From Kalaharituber pfeilii (Eukaryota > Ascomycota > Pezizomycetes > Pezizales > Pezizaceae), in NCBI GenBank assembly GCA_015179045.1, contig WHUZ01000107.1, positions 124,001-188,000 of the forward strand: a stretch of 64,000 bases of DNA, given 5' to 3'. A program made the translations under genes and the position numbers. Numbering within the stretch: the stretch's first letter is position 1; each line of letters opens with the position of its first letter. The notes below the pieces were generated by a model. That model made no database searches, had not been told where the DNA came from, and saw only the letters and a list, made by a program, of their open reading frames with translations. Shown here piece by piece: positions 53,534 to 63,838 of this stretch.

Positions 53534-53716
53534 AAACGGGAGGGGGCGAGGGGTTGGGGGGGTGGAGGGGGGGTGAGAGTCAGTTAGCCTAATGTTTGAA
53601 GTCATCCTCTTAGTTAGTAGTTACGGTATCGCCATAGCCCTTAGGGCGGCACGCGATTAATGAAATAAAAAAAAAAAAAAAAAAAGACCTCGAGACTCAT
53701 ACTACGCTTCGAGACC

Positions 53717-53758
53717 GTTTTTCTTTTTTTTTTTTTTTTTTTTAATATCATTACTCGC
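53717..53758 (-). mobile_element. minimal family A insertion
   Basis: T-run, then AATATCATTACTCGC, only about 15 template bases. ATACTAC is present on both sides (53699-53705 and 53759-53766, approximately), a possible short TSD. Confidence 0.65.
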
Positions 53759-53783
53759 TATACTACATTAGCAATTTATCAAT

Positions 53784-54270
53784 ATGACAACCAATTCTAT
53801 ATCAATTCATGATGCCTTTCTTGCCAGCCTAGCTGGCCAATATTCTTCAGTTCAAGATCAGCATACTGTTTTAAGCATTCATCATCATAGTTACTGTACT
53901 GGTATGAAAGATGTATGATTTTGCAGCGAAAAATATCCATTTCCGGAAGTCACAACTGAGGAAAATACACACCTTTTAGAACTTGTGGCGTCAACTAGTA
54001 ACGCCACAGAATCGAAGCGACGCATACCATTTGACATGATGGTTTCAACAAAGCGAGCTAAACCAGAGGGGTTTTCCGAAATATCATACAGTACCAGGAA
54101 CTCCTTTTCCGCTTTCTTATCTTAACAAATTCACCAATCAAACTAGCAGAAAAGGCATCATTTCTAGAGCTCCTCCAATATTGCAATCAGAAAATCTTAG
54201 CTCGTACTATATCTGAAACTCTATAACAAAACTCGTGAAGGTGTCATTCAACTTTTTAGACAAAAATACT
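53784..54270 (+). pseudogene. hAT transposase-like remnant
   Basis: An ATG at 53784 opens NSISIHDAFLASLAGQYSSV. After a frame change comes YPFPEVTTEENTHLLELVAS and, in a third frame near 54085-54215, LLFRFLILTNSPIKLAEKAS then FLELLQYCNQKILARTIS. The latter resembles the 'FxxxNxPFxxVExxxFxxLLxxxN' segment of hAT transposases. Catalytic residues are not present. The assignment rests on this segment plus the hAT ends. Confidence 0.45.
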
Positions 54271-54575
54271 GAATTTAGCGGATAGCGGCGAGGAGGATGA
54301 AGCTGTAGAATAGTTTAGATTAGTTATCAATTATATCATGTAATTAAGGCTCGCTGGCTCGAGCCGAGGTCACTTACCCACAAGCTGGCTCGAGCTAGCT
54401 CGCGCCGCTCACTATTTAAATCAGACGAGGGCATTGGGAGGTCTGCTGGGTGGAAAAAGGTTGAGGGTTTGGAGACATATGATGGGAAGGCGGAAGGCAG
54501 ATGGGCTAGAGTGTAGACGGTGTGGCATGCAGAGGAGACATCCGCACACATCTGGTCCAGGTGCAAGGTCTGAAG

Positions 54576-54643
54576 GAGGCCCTGCCATGGCGAGCAGCTG
54601 CAAGCGGGGTAACGTGGCAAAAAAAAAAAAAAAAAAAAAAAAA
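54576..54643 (+). mobile_element. family B micro-retroposon
   Basis: GAGGCCCTGCCATGGCGAGCA...GGGGTAACGTGGC plus 24 A. TSD GTCTGAAG at 54568-54575 and 54644-54651, inside LINE copy A5. Confidence 0.88.
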
Positions 54644-54863
54644 GTCTGAAGAAGGAAGTGGCCACGGGGTCTGGAGGTAATGGAAAAGCCCACAGCAATT
54701 GCCTCTGTCGATTTTCGTGTTATTATCTCCTTTGTATTTAATCTGGTCATAGCCCACGAGGCGGTATGTTCGGAGTCAGTCATTAGTGGCTGGTCCATCC
54801 ATTAGGAGCTGGCCAGTGGGTAACTGGGCTACTCATCACTAGGACCGGTCATTGATCTTTTTC

Positions 54864-54990
54864 ATTTTTTTTTTTTTTTTTTTAATATCATTAATCGCGT
54901 GCCGCCCTAAGGGCTATGGCGATAGTTAGTTACATATGAAATAAAGGAAAGAAAGAATTTAAGGAGAGATCCCCAGATCCTCCTTTGTGA
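54864..54990 (-). mobile_element. family A 3' end fragment
   Basis: Poly(T), then AATATCATTAATCGCGTGCCGCCC...GGGCTATGGCGATAG and about 60 bp of 3' UTR (TTAGTTACATATGAAATAAAG). The right boundary is uncertain. Confidence 0.7.
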
Positions 54991-55520
54991 AGGGGAAGTA
55001 ACATGTTACCACGTATCCGAACGGAGATCACTCACCGACAACAACTTTTACAGAACGCGCGCTTGGAAGAAAACCATCTTCCCGGCGCACCAGAAATCCG
55101 AAAGTTACATCAATACGAAGCTCAGGACCGCCTGAGAAAGAATATCGACTCGAATTTACAGAAATCCAGAATCTACAGCACGCTTTTTGAAGGTTAAGTT
55201 TTTGGGACTTTTCGAAGTTCTTCCCATACAAATTCTGGGAAGCGGGGGGCTCGCGCCTGATTGGTGCCAGCAAAGCCCCGCTGGTGCTGACCTTTAGGAC
55301 CGATTTCGAGCTAGCGTAGCAAAGACTTTGCGAACAGGTGCTAAATCGGCCGATCGGCAGCAGACGACGACGACCAAGAACAGAAGCGAGGTAGACGGCA
55401 GACCACCTTCGATTTTGGAATAGCGCACGGAGCTACTCCCAAAGCGGCGACTTCCCAAAAAAGGGAAGTTACAATAGGAAGGCAGGAGAAGGAGGACAGG
55501 AAGGAGAGGAAAGGAAAAGA

Positions 55521-56009
55521 ATGTCGGTAGAAGGGGGAAACCCAAGGCTGGAGTTCCTTGGACCGGTGGGGGATGGGTGGACAGGGGAGGTTTTTGTCAT
55601 TGACAGAAATGAAGTTTGGAGCATCGATGAGGTGCATAAGTGGGAGACAAAGGAGTGGTGGCTGGCAAATGTGGGAGAGGCAGAGGATGTTACGACGGTG
55701 AAGCAGAGAGTGGAGAGAGCGTGGAAAAAGGGAGGAGAATACGATGGGCAACTCGATATGATCGAGGAGCTGAGGAAGGATGCGGTGGAGGCAGCACAGA
55801 GGAGAGGGGTACCGGAGGTGAGCTGGGTAAAGACTGAGGAGCTCAGGAGCATTACGGACGTGGCAGAAGTGGTGCGGGTCTGGAGTAAAGACGCGGCAAT
55901 GTTTAGGAAATATGAGGATGGAGCAGATGGGATAGAGATACAGAAGGACGTGGAAGTTCTAGACAATGCAACGCGGGAATGCATTGTGGTGAGAAGGGGC
56001 CCCAGGTAG
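55521..56009 (+). pseudogene. LINE B ORF1, N-terminal part
   Basis: 162 codons from the ATG at 55521: LEFLGPVGDGWTGEVFVID, then ETKEWWLANVGEAEDV and ITDVAEVVRVWSKDAAMFRK. No named domain. In fungal Tad-type LINEs, ORF1 begins with a poorly conserved region of this kind. The frame is left near 55985, where the ORF at 55979 takes over one base out of step. Confidence 0.6.
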
Positions 56010-57226
56010 TTTTTGCGAGACAGCAGGAGACTCCGAGGACCACCAGGGTCATGATGAGTTGGGGGAAGAGGGGGGGCGAGAGAGAGAGGGACAGGAGTAG
56101 GAGCCCATCCCCGTGTGATGGCAGGGGGAGGGGAGCGAGCAGCGGGGGGACCTTGGAGATCCAGGACTCCCAACCGGAATATGGACCGGTAGTGCCGAAG
56201 GTGGACCTGCCGGTGGTAAGAGAGGAGGAGGAGGAGGAGGAGGAAGAAGACGAGGAAATGGGAGAAGAGGAAGGGGAGATGGAGGACGGGGAAGGGGAGG
56301 ATGAGGAAGTCTCAGGGGAGGAGAGCAAGGGGGAGGAGGAAGAAGGGGGAGCTTTGGAGGAGGGGGCGAAGGAGGTTCTAGCGCTCATGCACGCAGCACA
56401 GGTGCTAAACAGGAGGGGAGAAGCACTGGGGAAGGAAGGGAAGAAGGGTCATCAGAAGGCGGTAAGAGAGGTGTGGGAGAAGGTAGGAGCAATCTTGGGG
56501 ACAGAGGTCTTCGAGAAGGGATGGGGGGAGCTGAGAGGAAGGGTGGGGAAAGGCGACACGGCTTTCGAGTATCATCGGAGGTGGAGGATGACGGGGAGGG
56601 AGGTGAGCAACTGGAAGGAAGAGGCGAAGGCAGTTAGAAAGGGGGTGAGGGAGAAGGCGGAGACAGAGACGCAGGAGAGGTTAGGGGCGTTGGAGAGGAT
56701 GGTGGCAGAAATGCACGTAGCGATGGGTCTGGCATCAGGAAAGGAAGAGAGGAAGCTGGAGAAGGAGAAGAGGAGGAGGGAGGAGGAGAAAGCTGAGGAG
56801 GAGAAGAGGAGGAAAAAGGAGAATGAGATCCGGGAGATACGGAAGTGGCAGGAGGAGCAGGAAAAGAAGAAGAGGAGGGAAGGAGAGAAGCAGAAGGAAG
56901 CGGAGGTAGAGAGCCGGAGAAAGATTGAGGAAGAAAGGAAGGCAGCAGTGAAGAGGGTGGAGGTTCTGAAGAACATGACGCACGTAATTGGGACACCGGG
57001 GAGCTCGCAGGAAGAGCTCAAAAAGTTGGAGGAGGAGGAGAGGAAGCTGAAGGAGGAGGCGGAGAAAGCAGCAAGAGAGGCGGAGAAGAGAATTGAGGGG
57101 GAGAACTGGACGATTGTGAAGGGGAGGAAGTTGTGGAAGAGGACACTGAGGACCATCCACAAGGCGGCAGTGCCTTTTGGAAAAGGAGGGGACGGAGGAG
57201 AGAAACATCCTCATGAAGAGGTGTGA
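55979..57226 (+). pseudogene. LINE B ORF1, acidic and coiled-coil part
   Basis: About 415 codons. An acidic tract (EEEEEEEEDEEMGEEEG) precedes an alpha-helical core, then a long Lys/Glu coiled coil (EERKLEKEKRRREEEKAEEE and following, about residues 255-385) and NWTIVKGRKLWKRTLR. ORF1 proteins of LINEs usually trimerise through such a coil and bind the element RNA. The frame ends at 57226. The ORF continues, one base out, at about 57177-57617. Confidence 0.65.
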
Positions 57227-58165
57227 GTCTCTCTGGGAGGCAATGGGGAAGGGAGCGGAGGAGAGAGGGTGGAGGATAGCGAGAGTGGAGAGGAACCCGG
57301 CAGCGTCCCAAGTTCGAAAGGACTTGGTTCCTGGTGGATATAGAGGAGAAGGAGAGCCAGAAGGAGGTGATGGAGAGGTTCGGCGCATGGATGCGCCTCA
57401 TCTTTGGGGAGGACTCGTGAGGGTGGAGGTCCACAATAAAAACGCGGTCCCCCTGGTGCTGAAGGGAGTTGATTATGAAGGAGGGGGACGGAGGAGGTGG
57501 AGAAAGATGAGGAGGATGCTAAGAGAGAAGAATCCGGACGTCAAGTTCGGCTTGAGACCACCGTACGTTTTCGGTGCAGTCCCCACCCATGGGGAAAACC
57601 AAGAGTTTCCCAAGTAAAGTTTGAAGGTGGTGGACGCGGACGAGGCGGTGAAAGTTTTGAAGAAGGGCCTGGTGTGGAGAGGAGTGAGGAGGGTGGTAGA
57701 GAGGTATAAGCCGGGAGTGCACATGCAGGGAGACGTGCAAGTGAGCTACGCCAACATGGCGGCAGCGGCGGCGGCGGGCAGCAGCAGCAGCAGAGGCAGC
57801 AGGGAGGAGGAGTGGCGGCAGGGAGGGGGTACCCAGCAGGGGTGCAGGTGGTGCATCCAAGCGTGGGGTTTGGAGCACCAGGGGCAGGAGTGCAGGTGCA
57901 GGTAGTTTGGGACCGGCAGGCGAGCAACCAGGGGAGCCAGGGGAATGGGTTGCCTACAACTGCGGAAAAGAAAGGTCATTTAGCAAGGGAGTGTAAGTTT
58001 AAGAAAGGGGGTGATGACCTGTTACTGGTTGCGGAGGGTGGGGGCACATTGCCAAGGATGTGCATGGAGAGGCCGAAACGGTCACTCCAAAATCAAAGCC
58101 AGAAGAGGGAGAGGAGTGGAGGAGACCCGATGAAGAAGAAACAGGAGGAGGGAGTAAGGCAATGA
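57177..58165 (+). pseudogene. LINE B ORF1 C-terminus with zinc knuckles
   Basis: TEERNILMKRCESLWEAMGK then VVDADEAVKVLKKGLVWRGV match the RNA-binding region that precedes knuckles in Tad-type ORF1. Cysteines at 57845-57900 (CRWCIQAWGLEHQGQEC) and NCGK/GHLARECKF at 57958-58000 are two CCHC-type knuckles, split by frame changes. At least three one-base indels cut the region. Confidence 0.6.
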
Positions 58166-58439
58166 AAAGTGGAAGGGGGGAAGGGGAAGGGGAAGCAAAC
58201 GGAGGTGGGGGGAAGGGGGAAGTAAAGTTTTCGGGAGTCCTGTCAGAAGGACTGGGATGCGGAGGCGAGAGCGTTGGAGTTGGTGGAGTGGATGAAGGAG
58301 AGAAAGGGAGGAGAGAGGATGGATGTGGATGACAGAAGGGACATGGCGGGGTCTATGCATGCACCGGGGGTGAGGTTGGGAGATATTTTTGGGGACGGAG
58401 GCCTGCTTGATGGGGGTGGGAAGCAGAGAGCAGCGGGGT

Positions 58440-59080
58440 ACCCAGACCAGTATGGTGAAGGTAGGGTACCAGAATGTTGGGGGATCGTCGGTGGGGGGGC
58501 ATGTGTGGAGGGAGACCATGTTCAAGGAAGGGTGGGACTTGGGCTTTGAGGGAGAAGTGTGGAAAAGGGAAGAAGTGGGGGGATGGAAAGTGGGGGGGCA
58601 CCCGAGCTGAAGAGGATCGGGGGGGTCGGGAAGGAGACGAGGGTGGTAGGATGGGAGCGGAGAGAGGGGAGAGGGGGGAGGAGGGGCGACGGGAATATAG
58701 TATGGGGAGAGAGGGAGGGGGTGGCAGTAGGGGGGGTATATGTGGAATGGGAGATGGAGGAACGAGGAGTTTGAGAGGTGGCTGGAAGGAGTGCTAGAGG
58801 TGCAGGGCAGGTGCGTCCTAGTGGGGGACTGGAACGCGCACAGCCCGGCGTGGAGTCTGGAAAGGGGTGGAGGAGAGTGGGAGGGGCAGGAATTCTGAGG
58901 GAGAGGATGGAGGGGGCTGGCTTCACCTTGGTGGGAGAAAGGGAAAGCAACGTGGAGGAGGGAAGTGGAGGGGAGGTTGAGAGAGTCGAGGATCGACTTG
59001 GTGTGGGTAAGGGGAGTGACGGTGGACCGGGTGGGCCTGGTGGATGTGGGGTCGGACCACTCGGGCTGGTGGTAGAATTC
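58440..59080 (+). pseudogene. LINE B APE-type endonuclease
   Basis: VKVGYQNVGGSS (start of the domain, Asn of the active site), VAVGGVYVEWEMEE, RCVLVGDWNAHSPAWS (58800-58850) and SRIDLVWVRGVTVDRVGLVD followed by VGSDHSGW (58985-59075) are the successive apurinic-endonuclease motifs. The enzyme would nick the target and so create the primer for reverse transcription. Frame changes between motifs disable this copy. Confidence 0.75.
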
Positions 59081-59500
59081 AGGGGAGAGGGGGAGGTGGA
59101 AGAAGGGGAGAACAGGGTAAGTGAGGGTTGACTGGGAGAGGATGAAGATGGAGGTAGGAGGGGTGGGGGGAGGAGAGGAGGAAGGAAGGAGTGGTTGGAG
59201 AGGGTGGGGGAGGGACCGCATACGAGAGGCTGAAAAGGTGGAAGAGGTCCCTAGAGAAAGAGGTGAGAGTGGGGGGGAGGAGCAAGAGGTGGTGGACGGA
59301 AGAGATAGAGGAGATGAGGAAAGAAGTCAACAGGCTGGCACGGGGGGGGATAGGGGCCAGAGCGAGGTTGACGGAGGGGGAGAGGGTGAGGGGTTGGAAG
59401 GCGGCGGTGCAAAGGATGAAGTGGAGAAGATCCGGGAGGAGAAAGAAGAAGTGCTGGAGGGAGTTCGTAGAAGAGGAAGGTAAATAGCGACCCATGGAGG

Positions 59501-60950
59501 GTGGTGAGGGTGGCGAAGGACCCTTTCGGAGGAAAGGAGAGGATGGGAAGGTTGAAAGATGAGGAGGGGAGGGAGTTGGAGGGGGACGGAGAGAAGGTGA
59601 GGGCGCTGGTGGAGAGGAATTTTGCGTGGAGGGAAGAGGGGGAGGCAGAGGCGGGGGAGGAGGTGGGGGAGGGGGAAGCGGAGGAGGAGGGGGATGAGAG
59701 GGAGAGGGAGAGAGTAGAAGGAGAAGTGAGGGCTGCGTTGCAGGGCACCAAAAACAATTCGGCACCGGGACCCGACGGAATCGGATACCGATTGATCAAA
59801 GCTGCCCTGAAGACTCCCATCGGGGATGAGTTAGTGAGGGAGATCGCCGAAAACTGGATCCGGAACAGGACCCCGCGGAGTGGAGAGAGATGAGGGTCGT
59901 CATGATACCGAAGCCGGGCAAGGACATCAAGACGGCGAAAGCGTGGAGGCCAATCAACCTGATTAACTGTATCGGGAAGATCGGGGAGAAAGTCATGGCC
60001 AGCAGGCTACAGAAAGAAGACCGACTCTTCCACAGGCTCCAGCTGGGAGCACGCAAGGGGAGGAATGCGATCCAGGCGATGGCGAGGGCGGTAACAAAGG
60101 TGCAGAGGTGCCTGCACAGGGGGGGGAGAGCAGCGTGGGTGACGGCGGATGTTAAAGGAGGCTTTAACATCGTGAGGAAGGAGGTGGTCCTGAGAAGGAT
60201 TGAGGAGAGGGGGAGCGAGGGGGTGAGAAAGAAGCGGAGGTGGCTGGAGGAGTTTATGGGAGGCAGGGAGTTCGGAGTGTGGTGGGACGGCGAGGAGAAA
60301 GGGAGGGGCAGGTCGAACGTGGGGGTTCCGCAAGGGTCACCACTGTCACCGGTCATCTTCCTCATCTTCATGGCACCCACCATTGAGAAGATGGAGAGAA
60401 GGCTGAGGGGGGTGGCGATGGGGGCGGAGGTAGAAGTGCCATCGTATGTTGACGACCTGGCAGCAACGATCCTAGACTGGCACGGGTACTGGGATATGGG
60501 GCGGCTCAGGGAGAAAGTGAAGGTGGCGATGGCGGAGGTGGCGGAGGAAGACCAGATCCCGCTGGAGGAGTCGAAGTGGGAGATGATAACCTTCGGGGTG
60601 GGAAGGAGGTGGAAGAAAGAGGGGGAGATGCTAAAGTGGTTAGGGGTCATCTTCGATGAGAACTTGACCTTTGGCGCACATTGGCGAAACAGGCTGAGCC
60701 GAGCGCGGAGGCTGGCGGGGGCTCTCTCGGACTGGGCAACCGGAACTGGGGGATGTCTCCACGCAGCTGGAGGCAAGCCTACACGGGGATGGTGAGGGCG
60801 GTTGCAATGTGGGGAAGCGAGATCGGGTGGAGGGGACAGAAGGAATGGAGGAAGGAGATGGAGAGAGTCCAGCTGCAGGTGTTGAAGAAGGCGGCTGGAG
60901 GAGGGAGAGGAGCGGGGTAGGAGGGGTGAGTGCGGTTGTGGAGTGGAGGA
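59501..60950 (+). pseudogene. LINE B reverse transcriptase
   Basis: NNSAPGPDGIGYRLIK (59753), then after a one-base shift RVVMIPKPGKDIKTAKAWRP, NLINCIGKIGEKVMASRL, motif A (VTADVKGGFNIV), motif B (GVPQGSPLSPVIF), motif C (SYVDDLA) and LKWLGVIFDENLTFGAHW. The large frame 59890-60795 covers palm and thumb without a stop. Motif A reads GGFNIV, where GAFDNV is usual. Confidence 0.85.
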
Positions 60951-61279
60951 CGTGGAGACGGTCCTGGATGGCGCGCAAGCGAGGGCGATCGTCCGGGAGG
61001 TGGAGGCGCCGTCAGAGCTGGCGGAGCTTTGCACGGGCGACTTCGGAGGGAGTGAGGAGAGAGAGGAGGAGGCGAGAAACTGGAGAGACTGGGGGTGCAG
61101 TGGGCGGTGGTCGAGAATGAGGGGTATGAAGCAGTGCTGGACCGCTGGCAAGGTCAGTGGGCGAGGTTCTCGGAGGAGGGGGAGGAGATCTCGTGGGGAG
61201 GGGGGTGTGAGAAGGTGGAGGTGGAAGTGGTGGAGAGGCGGAAAGGAGAAGTGGAGACGAGGGGGAGTGGGAAGCCGCG

Positions 61280-62010
61280 ATCGGGGAAGCCGGAAGAAAA
61301 GGGCAGTCCTTTTCTCCGACGGCAGCAAGATCGAGGACAGCAAGGTGGGAGCAGGGGTGTGGGGGAGGTCGGCAGCCGTGGCGGAGGTGGTGGGGAGAAC
61401 GGCGACGGTGTTCGATGGGGAGGTGAGGGGAGTGAGAAAGGCGCTGGAGAGTGTGGAGGAGGAGGTCCCTGTACTGATCTGTTTAGATTCTGAGGCTGCC
61501 GTCATGGCGATCCAGAAGGCAGGCAGGGAGGGAAAGGGGAAAACCGAGGATGTGAGGAGAGTGGTGGATGCCGTGGCGAGGAAGAAAAGAAGGGAGGGGA
61601 TGCGAAACTGATGTGGGTCAAGGCTCACATCGGAATCGCAGGAATGAGAAGGCGGATGAGTGGGCGAAGAAGGGGACGGTGATGCAGGGGAAGGAGGTGG
61701 CCACCGGAAGTGGGGTGCGCCAGAGGGTGAAGGCGTGGAGGAAGGAGAAGAGAGAAGTGGAGGTTTGGAGGAGGAAAGGTCATGGAGTGGAATAGGATGC
61801 AGTATCCAATTTCACTGCCTTGCGCCTGGAGAGAGGGAGGTGTGCGTGTGGTTGAAGAGGATAGGGGCGGCTGAGTCGGATAAGTGCAGGTGCGGGGAGG
61901 TGCAAACCGGGGAGCACTCGCTTTCCGATGCAGAAACCAGAAGAACCGTCCAGAAGGCTTTGAGAGGTGGGGCGACATGGAAAAGATTGGAAGAGAAAGG
62001 CGGAGAATGG
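61280..62010 (+). pseudogene. LINE B RNase H and C-terminal cysteines
   Basis: AVLFSDGSKIEDSKVGAG (Asp), VFDGEVRGVRKAL (Glu), LICLDSEAAVMAI (Asp), then in a second frame LMWVKAHIGIAG. The expected NEKAD follows after a one-base deletion. KCRCGEVQTGEHS at 61880-61920 is the start of the usual C-terminal knuckle. Confidence 0.75.
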
Positions 62011-62215
62011 GGAGGAGTATGACGTTTTGGAGAATTTCTTCGCTGGGGTCAAGTTCTAGAAGGTAGGAGAATGCGGGGTCAAGTTCTAGAAGCTAGGAGA
62101 GCGGGGGCGACGGCGCGTGGGGGCCATGTACGTAGAGAGTTAGTTTAGCCTGTCTCCGGGCTATGAGGGCTTGCCCAGGGACCCTGCCATGGCCAAGTGC
62201 TACAAGCGGGGTTAT

Positions 62216-62246
<31 letters not shown>

Positions 62247-62905
62247 CCAACCTCCCCAACCCACCTTCAGCCCACACAGTCACCTCGACAGCGGGGGCAC
62301 CTCGAGACCCCATCAGAGGCCTCCCACACTACGAAAATTTACCACCCGGACGCCACTATCCCCAACAACACACACTCGCCACTCAACATACCACCAACGC
62401 CACTCCGGCGCCCAGCTCCAATAGGCATCCACGGATAAGAGGCAACAACCAATCACAAAATGCCAAATGACAAGAAGACGGAAGGAAAGGACAACTGGGA
62501 CAGCTTCGTGAAGGAACTGTTGATGAAAGAAGACGAGGCAAAGAAGCCCCAACCGCTAACACAGGAAAACCTCCGGAAGGCGACGGCGACGGCGACAAAG
62601 CAAAACCGCCACTCCACCAAAGACGGCCCCAAGACTAGACCCGTTCACAGTCGTCGCGAGGGCTGTCACGACGTATCTAAAGACAGAAAACAAAGGCAAA
62701 AGAGGGACATTCATATACTTCGAGTATCTGGATGACCCAGACGACCCGGATCGCCATAGCCCACAGGGCGGTAAGCGATAAATGATATAAAAAAAAAAAA
62801 AAACCCGGTAGTCACCTGGGGAGACGCCGACGACGGCCGACCCAGGTGGGTGGAGAACAAAAGACAATTTTTCTGGCCCACCAGAGGTCCTCGCCATAGC
62901 CCATA
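62247..62905 (+). mobile_element. family A internally deleted element (ORF1 start plus tail)
   Basis: Begins right after the LINE B poly(A). An ATG at 62460 opens PNDKKTEGKDNWDSFVKELL. After a frame change come FTVVARAVTTYLKTENKG and GTFIYFEYLDDPDDP, similar to GPFLLVEFCDDPHE of the half-LINE at 4911. It then runs to FFWPTRGP and directly into CTCGCCATAGCCCATAAGG, the start of the family A tail, without the VVHG domain or RT. A micro-retroposon (62750-62802) is nested. No poly(A) of its own is visible, so the right end is uncertain. Confidence 0.5.
62750..62802 (+). mobile_element. family A micro-retroposon
   Basis: ATCGCCATAGCCCACAGGGCGG...CGATAAATGATAT plus 15 A. TSD ACCCGG at 62744-62749 and 62803-62808. 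Removing it restores the frame LDDPDDP-VVTWGDADDG. Confidence 0.88.
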
Positions 62906-63838
62906 AGGTGCCCGAAGTGGTAACGATCTGCCCCCCTGTAACGATCCATTCTCTGGGCACTCCTCGTCATACATTCCTCGCTCTACTACTTATTTTGGAT
63001 ATATTGCAACTATAGAAATTGCTAACAATATTATACCCAATTTGACATCGCTGAATCAGAATTTGCTATCATAATGAGGAAAAAATCAAAATTCCATTAT
63101 TTACAACCAAATTCATTATTATTCACCTAATTTGAAGCTCTCCCTGTATAGAGTATAGCTCAACATCCTCGAAATCAGGAAAATAATAATAGAAAACTAG
63201 TAATTCTCATCCATCTAGGGCTGGTCTTTTTATTAAAAGTCAATATTGGATATACAGATCATGTGGGATGCAGTGCGCCTTCAATTGTATAGAAGTAGTT
63301 TATGTTCCTGAGCTAATCTCCATACCTTGATCTGACCTTCAGTGTTCCTAGACTCCTCAAGTGATTCAGGAATACGGGACTTGAAGTTGTAGTAGTTGAA
63401 GCACTAGGGGGTAACAGTAACTCCTTCTGAGGTTCCAGGTATGACAGAAGAGACCTATGGCTCAAATCTGCTATTGGAACCTTGTTCTACCCACCCCCCT
63501 TCTAGTATTCAGACCCTCCTATCTCATGAACTAAAGATCTTTCCCAGCCCCAGCCTTGCATGTGAAGTTCCTCTATGGTATCTTTTTGTAACTTGTTCAG
63601 CTGCAGCCATCTCTCTCTATTTTCGTTCCTCTTTTGCCTTACTTTCTCGATCCATCGCTGCTAACTACTTTGCATATCAGCGCTTCTTTCTTATCCTAAA
63701 CTATTTTCGCACCTTCTGAAGTTTCTCTTCCTCCTTTCTGACCTTCGCTGGTACTCTCCGAACATCTCCTACTATTTTTTCCTTCTATTTCCAGTATTGC
63801 TTTAACTTCAGCTCGAGGCGGCTTAGGAGGAAGTGGTG
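62906..63838. other. no gene recognised
   Basis: AT-leaning. Short frames only; no LINE tails or MITE ends. Confidence 0.45.

Larger units (their letters stand above)
51726..53683 (+). mobile_element. LINE family A, copy A4 (5'-truncated in RT)
   Basis: Perfect 12-bp TSD AAGACCTCGAGA at 51714-51725 and 53684-53695. It carries most of RT, RNase H and the knuckle, then TCGCCATAGCCCTTAGGGCG...ATTAATGAAAT and poly(A). GC content is much higher than that of its surroundings. This copy proves that the family A tail belongs to an RT-bearing LINE. Confidence 0.93.
51360..54414. mobile_element. hAT element, candidate parent of the MITEs
   Basis: Starts TAGTGAGCGGCACGAG and ends CTCGCGCCGCTCACTA, the MITE termini. 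The first 185 bp track the MITE (TTTCATAAACTGTAAATACC, GGAGCTCATTC), after which the sequence differs. Its own interior is 51545-51713 and 53760-54290, the latter with a transposase-like remnant. A LINE (51726-53683) and a micro-tail (53717-53758) were inserted later. Without these it is about 1.05 kb, so it is itself internally deleted. The right TSD copy is separated from the terminus by nine bases (TTTAAATCA). Confidence 0.7.
50925..54770 (+). mobile_element. LINE family A, copy A5, decayed host of a nested stack
   Basis: RNase H remnants VYLATRAAVSDVES, LLVFTDSQVAIDKL and AKRQRAEERNKLQLSYKPL lie at 50935-51340, and the continuation LGGKRLRVWRHMMGRRKADG, LECRRCG at 54437-54540. The family A tail (GTCATAGCCCACGAGGCGG) is at about 54747. 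The 3.1-kb gap is the hAT element 51360-54414. GACGAGG occurs at 51353-51359 and 54424-54430, as expected of its TSD. A family B tail (54576-54643) also interrupts it. Confidence 0.75.
55250..62246 (+). mobile_element. LINE family B, nearly full length (about 7 kb)
   Basis: Order: possible 5' UTR, ORF1 (55521-58165), endonuclease (58440-59080), RT (59501-60950), RNase H (61280-61680), cysteine cluster (61880-61960), 3' UTR, tail GGGACCCTGCCATGGCCAAG...GTTATGTGATTT and 24 A. It is a Tad-like LINE by domain content. Each domain is well conserved, but frames shift by one base many times, mostly near G or A runs. The 5' end and TSD could not be fixed. It is the source family of the B tails scattered through the window. 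Confidence 0.88.

Noticed and set aside
56572..61628. Long Ser/Pro/Leu-rich frames on the minus strand, up to 610 codons
   Set aside because: They are antisense shadows of the GC-rich, stop-poor LINE B coding strand; no motif, and codon use is the mirror of the LINE.
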